From Effrenium voratum (Eukaryota > Sar > Dinophyceae > Suessiales > Symbiodiniaceae): a stretch of 64,000 bases of DNA. Where the stretch lies: the NCBI GenBank assembly GCA_963377175.1, contig CAUJNA010002135.1, forward strand, positions 308,980 to 372,979. Reading direction: 5' to 3'. Shown one piece after another: positions 57,403-64,000 of the stretch; position 1 is the first letter of the stretch, and every line of letters begins with the position of its first letter. The position numbers and the translations under genes are program-made. The notes below the pieces were generated by a model. The model was not told the origin of the DNA and did no database searches. It saw only the letters and a program-made list of their open reading frames with translations.

Positions 57403-58630
57403 GGGAAACGGTTAAGCTTAAACCAGTATGGTTGATTGGTCAACAACTTCGTGAGTTTAGTATGTTTATTGGTTGTTAGCTGTTGGTTGCTTAAACCAAC
57501 AACTGCTAGGTTTGGCTCATGGGACACGTTGGAGCTGCGATTCAACGGTGAGCCATCCCAAATCGAGGAGCGACCTGGACGACGAATGGGAGCAAGGGTA
57601 ACCAATCGGACCCGTAACTCGAGGAATGGGGGCACTTTACCCCTTTCAGGCCCGAAGGCGAAAGTGCTGCCTTCGCGGATCGCCAGCTGCGATCTCTTTT
57701 TTTTTTCTCCATGCACTTTAGCCCAATAACCAGCAACAGTGACTGAAAAAAGCGGCAGCTTGGCTATCCAGGTGGTTGCGTCTTCTTTTTTTGGACGAAG
57801 AAGTTCCATCTGCATTGACTCGTGGCGCGGGCCAAGTGGGGCGTGCGAAAGAAGCGCTTTGAAAGGGCTCCAGATCCGGTGCCCGGCCCAGTTTGGGGAT
57901 AGCCTCAAACCTTATAAACCTTATATTCCCCTGCAGACCCGCGTCCCCTTCGATGTCAGAAAAGGTGTCACTTGGAACAGCGGGAAGGTTCTTAGAATCA
58001 CCCCTGAGGTTCGGTCATGAACATCCTGACTTGTCCACGGTCAACTCATTTCGGGACGAGAAGGGGGACCAACCCGGGAATTCCGGGGGGTAGTTCTGGT
58101 GGTTGTTTTGCGATTGGCTCCCCTTTCAAACCTTGCATGGGAGGGCTTGGGCCCATGATAGGCGGGTATTGGCCGGTTTTTGTCGTGTCGAGAACGTTTT
58201 CTGCTAGCTTGCCCATGGATTTGCAAGAATTCCTCCTTGAATAGGACATGCGTGTGACTAAATTTCTCTAGGTTGGGGCAGAAACATAGAGGACCAAGTT
58301 TCCCGCCACACCCAGACGCGTGGATGCCAAAAGTGTTGGCTGCAACAAGTACCGCATTCTTTGTGTTTTGGACACAGGATGTGCTGGGGAAACCATGTAT
58401 GGTTGAACTGCGGGGGGCATGTTGCAACTTGGGGTCGAATCTCTTCGTCGGCTCGCTCTGAAGCTGCGCAATCGCGGATCCGGGGCCGGCCAACCCGCCG
58501 CGGCCTCGGGTTCTCACGCTGCTGAGATCTTCTTGTTGACCTTTTACCCCGGGGGTTGGGGACGGGTCTTTCTTGGCATGGTGGATGCCCATGTTGCATG
58601 GGGAACTTGTTGTAAACCTTGTAACTTAGA

Positions 58631-58770
58631 CAGGGCTCCTTAAAAGATACATGTTGCAACCACTTGAAACATGTTGCTTTTTCAACACCAAAATACAGGG
58701 AGACCACCATTTACAAGTTGCAATGATATGGTTGATATTAGTTGATATGGTGTATAATGTAAGGATCCCT
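58631..58770. mobile_element. family N TIR element with 5-bp flank duplication
   Basis: CAGGGCTCCTTAAAAG to ATGTAAGGATCCCTG; TTAGA lies on both sides. Confidence 0.87.
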
Positions 58771-59460
58771 GTTAGAAACAAGAACCGCCAAGCGGCCGGG
58801 TTTGGGATTGACGCAGCCCGAGGAAGCGGAGTGAGGTCGACGCTCCGCAGTGACGTCCCTTCCGCCCAAGTTGCTGTAGATCCCCAATTGACTGCAAGAG
58901 CTTGTTGAAGCAAGGCGGACCTGAAATCTGGCAGGTTCTGGGATTCTTGGACTGTACCCTGCTTTTCCCAGCCCCTTTTCAGCCTCCATGTTGGCTTCTG
59001 CTTGGCCCAAAAAGCCACGAGCAAAACCAAGGCACTGAACTCACGGCGTCCAGGTTTTACCCAATTTGCCAGACAAATATTCCCCTTGCGCAACTTGAAG
59101 GAGTTTATCCTTTTTTTTCACCCTTAACCAGTTTTTACAGTTATCAATTGAGGAATTGAGGACGCTTGCTCTTGATCCCCCAAATTCACTCGGTGCCGAG
59201 TTTTTCAGGGACCCCTCCAGCGGAATTCATCCACAAGCACCTGTGGGGATCCTCTCACTCGGCTGTTATTTGGGTGATGTAGGCCCTAGAAATCCTTTAA
59301 GCAAACCCGTTCCCCGCAACCCCACAAAAAGGAAAGCAGCACCCTATTCAAAAATATTCAAAACCCCGGCAAGCGCATGACAAGCCCGTCAAGAAGACCG
59401 CATCTTCAAAAACCCAAGAACGCATGGACCAAAGCCCCGGTGGCCACCTCCAACCGACTC

Positions 59461-59526
59461 GCAAGGCCCATGGAGCCGGCGCCTGAGCTGTTCGGCGAGG
59501 AGCTGCAAGGGCTCTTGGAAGAGGCG
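59461..59526 (+). CDS. unidentified exon-like segment (MEPAPELFGEELQGLLEEAR)
   Basis: A GC-rich, strongly codon-biased stretch, open in one frame from 59377 to 59640, with acidic helical composition. A possible GC donor lies at GAAGAG^GCG. The product is not recognised; exon limits are guesses. Confidence 0.35.
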
Positions 59527-59572
59527 CGGGCGCTTGGGGCGAAAAGGGGAAACATCCCGCAGGTCTCGCGCC

Positions 59573-59622
59573 ACGTGGCTGGAGTGGCTGGAGTGACTAA
59601 AGTGGCTGGAGTGGCTGGGGAT
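59573..59622 (+). repeat. GTGGCTGGA minisatellite
   Basis: Five imperfect 9-bp units, reading VAGVAGVTKVAGVAG in the open frame of the 59461 segment. Confidence 0.8.
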
Positions 59623-59814
59623 TGTGAGAGCCTTTGTTAGTAACGATGGGGAATCGAATCAGTCACCAAGGGTTTCTCAAAGGTGGTGGCAAAATGGATT
59701 TTCAAATCACATAGTTCCAGGTGTTCATGTTCTTTTCTCATCTCGTTGTTTTGGGCTCACCTACAAGTCAAAATTCCGCATTTCCATATTTATCCTTGTT
59801 ATGGCGGGTTTAAC

Positions 59815-59935
59815 CGGAAAATCCGGTTCCTTAGGTGGTTTTGGATGCTTTTAGTTGGTTTGGTTGGGTGTCCATTTAACCCATAAAAGGTTATAAAAGG
59901 TTTAACTCTTAGCAGGGGATCTGAGGACAGCCCAG
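59815..59935 (+). mobile_element. family B element
   Basis: CCGGTTCCTTAGG, CCATTTAACCC and GGGGATCTGAGGACAGCCCA. Confidence 0.8.
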
Positions 59936-60540
59936 TTTAGGGTCGCTTGGTTCGAGATAGATGGCACTGGGCCATCTATTTTTCCAAAAGGTCGTCATCC
60001 TAGCAGGGTTGGGCGAACATGATTTAACGCATCGTTTTCAACATGTTTGAGCATGTTTGGGCGAATCAACCCCTCAAACATGGTCGAATCACTTTTGTTC
60101 AAGCAACCTTCTCTTGGTGTCCGGCGGGGGGATGTAGGGCGCGTGGGGTTGCTTGTTTAAATGAACCCTGGATGCCTGGCCTTCCCATAAAGTCCAGTGT
60201 CCAAAAAGGCGTCGTTGGGCTGGGAGATGGATCCCTCAAATGAAACCGATGTTCCAGGCCCCTGTTCCAGGTTTGTTGGGAGGCTACGGGCCTGCGGGTC
60301 GAAAAACACATGAGTTTAGCCATACCGAAGGGAGCGAGCGATTTCACTCCCGCTGAAGTTTCTTTCCGGTTGGTGAACTATAGCAATTTGCCCAGGAGTG
60401 GTTTGCTGGTCGCATGGGTATTTTGGGGTAAGGGTAGGGAGGGGCGTATGCGCGGTAGGTCTTAAGTTTGGAGCAGCGAAAGGGTGCCCGCTTCGACTTG
60501 TTGTCGGTCACCAGGGCACATCAGGGGGTGTATGTTAGAA

Positions 60541-60656
60541 GTATATGGCTGTGGCTCAAAGACATGTACCAAAATGGAACCCTTGGCAAGTGGGAGCGAA
60601 GACTAAAACCTGGTAATGAACCGTAGCTCTTTAATTTTGAGCCACACCCATATTAG
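60541..60656 (-). mobile_element. family F TIR element, inverted orientation
   Basis: TATGGCTGTGGCTCAAAGAC to AATTTTGAGCCACACCCATA. Confidence 0.87.
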
Positions 60657-61899
60657 GACATTTGCCCCTGGCACGGGCATTTGGCTTTAGTTTGTCTGAG
60701 GGGTCCCAAAAGGGGCGGGGCGTGTACGGGGGGCAGATACAGAGTTTCTTAGGGGCATAGGCTGATCCGTGGCTATTGTCTTGCTCCTCAACTTGGGCAA
60801 GGGGCTTCGTTTTGCGTATAACTTGGATGACACCTGGGGGACAGGACGGCAAACATGCGCTTGGAAGGCATGGGGAGGTCGAAAGGGACAGGTTGGGGGC
60901 TCGTGAGTGTGATGTACCTTCTGTTTCTTGGCCGTGGGGGGGAGTGAGGGGGATGAAACCCATGTTGATCCAGTGTGTTTGTTTTTTTGTCTGATGAGTT
61001 GGGCTTCCTCCAAACGGGCCTTGCTTTTGTTGGGGCCCCCAACAAAATGGCGATGTTCCTTGTGGCCACCGAAGAAAGGGGGTATCAACTCTAAAACAGA
61101 CGAGCCACCCGAATGGCTTCTGAAAGTTTCAATCGTTCTACCTGGTGAAGAACTCCTGACTCCGGGACAAGTTTGATTTTCCCTTCGAAGTGACAAGAAG
61201 GGAACAGGTACGCGTGCCTCTTTTGCTTTTTGTCACTGGCTTGAATCAAATGCATGCAGATCCTTCCTGAAGATGTTGAAAGGAATGTGTCACTGATACA
61301 GCAGACAGAAAATAACCTGAGGTGAGTGTAAACTTGAGAGAAAGCAACATGCAAAACCAGCCTGAGGACAAACCATACCATTGCCAGGGTCAGTACTTAG
61401 GGGAGTCAGATCTCTGGGCTGCCCCTGATGCATGACACCCCAAGAGTTTGGCTCCTTTAGCTTGAGTGTCCCTTCTTCACTGCCTCAGTCCCTAGATAAG
61501 TTGTTTGGGCTCCGGACCGCAGGGCTGGATTCCAAGTTGGGACTTGTTCCGGCCAAGCCATGTCCAGGGGAGGTTCGCGATGGGTTTTCACCCACTCCAC
61601 GACTTCCAATCGCCGCTCCCGAAAGGAGACATTGCGACCGGTCCAGATTTATTCCCCCTAGGGTGGTTCTGTTTCTTCTTTAGAGTTGGTGGTTTCAAAC
61701 AAACACCAGAAGGAAAACCCCGATTCGGGGGGGGGGTCCCCCAAGAGCAGACAGACCCACATCGCCTATTCCTTGATTGTTTCTTGGGATCGGGGTAATG
61801 TTTTGAGGGGGTTTGTTGCTTTTTTTCAAATGCTGAGGCGGATGCACAGTGCGGGATCTCAGGAATCTTGACAGTTCGGAACCAGCCGTCCAGTGTCTT

Positions 61900-61981
61900 A
61901 CATTTTTAGGTTGTTGGGGTTGGGCTTCCATTTCACCCACACGTTAGGCCTTTGGCAGGGGATTCGAGAATGGACAGCCCA
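61900..61981 (+). mobile_element. family B element, left-truncated
   Basis: Right part only: TTCCATTTCACCCAC to GGACAGCCCAGG. Confidence 0.7.
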
Positions 61982-62395
61982 GGAATGACCTGTGATGCAA
62001 AATGATCCCCCTTTCACCATTCGATCCCCCTGGAAACACGTGATCCCCCAAGTTACTTTCAAACAACACGCCGTTTCAAGAAGCTGGCGAACTTGCGGAA
62101 CCCGAGGTGGACACATCTTGAGCACCGTATAGACCAGGCGCGGTGAGTGAGCAGCAGCTTCATCACGAAACAAACTCAGTGTTTCATTTGCCAGTGCGGG
62201 AAAATGGCTGGTGACTGGTAACTGGCATCCGCTGAGTAACGTACAAGGAGGAGTGCCCCACATCCATTCAGATTTCAGGCCCTGGTTCGTCTCCATTTAT
62301 TGTTTCTGTCGGTGAAAGAAAAGTCGTGCATACCCAGGGCGAGCCCTCGTTAAGATTACCAGTCGCTTGGAGTTGATTTGTCCAACTTCTTCACT

Positions 62396-62512
62396 ACCCA
62401 GAGGCTCCAGTTAGATTGATTTAGGGCCTTACAGCCTGGTTTCGAGACCACCAATTCCCGAATCTAATGGGCTCGGGTCTTCCATAAGCCAAAGCCAGGA
62501 GCCTCTGGGTAA
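62396..62512. mobile_element. family M TIR element
   Basis: TACCCAGAGGCTCCAGTTAG to GCCAGGAGCCTCTGGGTAA; shares the CCTGGTTT.GAGACCA core with 11148. Confidence 0.88.
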
Positions 62513-62592
62513 GAATTGAAACCCATTCGTCGGAGCTGCAAAGCTGCACGCGCGGTGAGTGAGCCCTAAATCAGGGGTCATTATCCAAATTT

Positions 62593-62672
62593 GCCCAGTG
62601 GTTCCGATTCCGTTAAAGTCAACAAAAAAAAGATGCCGATTCTTTTTTGTCCATGGCCACTGGGCAGCTGAG
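62593..62672. mobile_element. family K TIR element, shortened
   Basis: TGCCCAGTGGTTCCG to TCCATGGCCACTGGGCAGC. Confidence 0.8.
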
Positions 62673-62902
62673 TTATATGGGCTTGTCTTTTTGAGGGGTC
62701 CCCCTAAATTGGTGGTTTGCCCTGTGGTTTTGGCTGCTTGGAGCATGATCTTTTCAGAGAGACATATTAAGCTGGGTTGTTCAAAGCTAATCCCAAATCC
62801 TTAATTACCTTGACACTGGGTTACACAAGGGGTCCGCTTGGTACTTTTTTTTCGCATACTGGGCCACTGCAAATTGGACGAACTCTATTTTTGTTGTGCC
62901 AG

Positions 62903-62935
62903 GTGCAGAAAGAGACGCTTCAGCAATACGCTGAG
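62903..62935 (+). CDS. unidentified exon-like segment (VQKETLQQYAE)
   Basis: 33 nt between GTGCCAG^GTG and GAG^GAC, exactly the junction grammar of the confident exons, with coiled-coil-like composition. Family unknown. Confidence 0.35.
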
Positions 62936-63399
62936 GACCGATTCATATTTCGATCCCTCGGAAAGGCTGTCGCAACTCAGCCAGGTGTTTGTTTGTTTCC
63001 GGGGGGGGGGGGATAAAGTTGTGGAGTTGGGGTAACAAAGGATTTACGACTTTTCGCAGGTGCCGGTCGGTTTGATTGATCTTGGTAAGGTGTTGGAGTT
63101 TGATGGAAGTTTTTTACCACTGGCTGGTGAAACGTGGACAGCTTGCCACTTACCAATTTGTATCGACCGAACATACATATTAATAGGGGTCCTCCTTCCC
63201 AATTTTATTTTTTGGGAATGCATCCCCCCAAAGGGTCCTTCTCCTCTTGGTGTTAGTTAATATTCATGCTCACTTGAATATTGATACCCTCAGCATTGAA
63301 GGGCTTTCTAAAAACCCGTTTGGTGTGTCTGGTTCGAGGCGACCCGGTTGTTGGCGGGTTAGAGGGAAAGCAAGAGGACGCCTTTGCCATTTTGGGGTT

Positions 63400-63535
63400 T
63401 GACGGACGAAATCCATTTCGCACCACCTGAAAAAAAGCCCTGGAATGACGAGTCCCCCGGTAAATACCAACGAACAATGGTTTCAACCATGGTTTCTTAG
63501 GTGGTGCGAACTGGGTTTCGCCACCATCCACAGCA
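63400..63535. mobile_element. family E foldback element
   Basis: GACGGACGAAATCCATTTCG to TTTCGCCACCATCCACAG, with AACAATGGTTTCAACCATGG at the centre. Confidence 0.88.
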
Positions 63536-63650
63536 TTTTCTGACAATCCCCTCTGATCGGGGTTGGGGGATCAAGGGGTTTGTCCCCAGTTCCGTGATAC
63601 GAGGGAATCCCCTCTTTATGGGCGGTTTGTCTCTGGGACGCCCTTTTGGT

Positions 63651-63766
63651 TGTAATGCTAAGTTACTAGGGGGGTGTCCCCTTTTAGTGGTTGGATTCAG
63701 ACCACTTTTGGAGGGAACATTCCCCTAGTAATGGGTTTCGGGTTTATTAATCCTGGGTCAACATTA
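63651..63766. mobile_element. family G element flanked by a ~55-bp direct repeat
   Basis: GGGGGTGTCCCCTTTTAGTG to TTTATTAATCCTGGGTCAAC. The flanks at 63599-63653 and 63769-63830 are copies of each other. Confidence 0.85.
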
Positions 63767-64000
63767 TCACGCAAGGAAGTCCCCTCTTTATATGGGCGGT
63801 TTGTCTTTGGGACGCCCTTTGCATGGTTGTCGTTAGGAAACATTTACATTTCTGCTCATTGTGGTTTAGTGGGAAATCCCCACTTAACTGCTAAAAATTA
63901 GATTTTCGCTCCCCTTCCAACGTCAACCAAGTTTGGGACGCCCTTTGTATCACGGATTCGTGGATTCCGCTTCCCTGTCCAGTGCATAATACTCGACCTT

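Larger units (their letters stand above)
53044..59460. other. spacer with no recognised gene
   Basis: GC-rich open pieces (54000-54170, 56440-56600, 57530-57690, 58440-58520, 58790-58880) look exon-like in base use but have no motif I recognise. Contains J, G, L, O, I, B and N elements. Confidence 0.45.
59641..62902. other. spacer with repeats, no recognised gene
   Basis: Contains B, F, M and K elements. A minus-strand open stretch across 61898-62296 is not supported by any motif. Confidence 0.45.
62936..64000. other. right-end spacer with foldback elements
   Basis: Holds family E (63400-63535), family G (63651-63766) and flanking direct repeats. A possible exon after CGCAG at 63060 (VPVGLIDLGKVLEFDG) is weak. 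Confidence 0.4.

Overview
The window reads as nuclear DNA of a dinoflagellate. I base this on sequence alone. There are no bacterial-style genes. Coding capacity is split into very short exons (15-150 nt) separated by introns of about 0.16-2.8 kb. The introns mostly use GC-AG and GA-AG boundaries with a G right after the AG, a hallmark of dinoflagellate nuclear introns. All recognisable genes lie on the + strand, as in the unidirectional gene arrays of this group. A flagellar coiled-coil gene fits a flagellated protist. I cannot name the genus.

Layout. (1) About 0.2-26.1 kb holds a CCDC146/MBO2-like ciliary coiled-coil gene. The 5' end lies beyond or near the left edge. Twenty-one exons from 4124 to 26080 join in phase into about 309 residues. 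Three more upstream exons are plausible, and the last C-terminal exons were not found. (2) 32.5-47.7 kb holds an FKBP-type peptidyl-prolyl isomerase with a Lys/Glu-rich C-terminal tail. Thirteen exons join in phase into 214 residues and a TGA stop at 47692-47694; the N-terminal exon(s) were not identified. (3) 50.9-53.0 kb holds a leucine-rich-repeat plus arginine-type ADP-ribosyltransferase-like gene, partly reconstructed, with an apparent frameshift in the LRR part. (4) 53-64 kb has only isolated exon-like segments (about 59.46-59.52 and 62.90 kb).

The rest is dominated by about 14 families of short (about 80-150 bp) terminal-inverted-repeat or foldback elements without coding capacity, labelled A-O here. 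They sit in nearly every intron and between genes. Family A (ends CCTGGAGTCTCC/GGAGACTCCAGG) has about 18 copies. Family C (CTAGGTCCCCCAGTAG/CTACTGGAGGACCTAG) has 13 and family B (CTTGGTGGCTCCCAGCC/GGGGGATCTGAGG-CAGCCCAG) about 12. Several C copies lie within 40 nt of a splice site, and one B copy is inserted in a C copy with a TAAA target duplication. Introner-type transposable elements are known in dinoflagellates. The diversity of families here, and their closeness to non-canonical splice sites, is the most interesting signal in the window.
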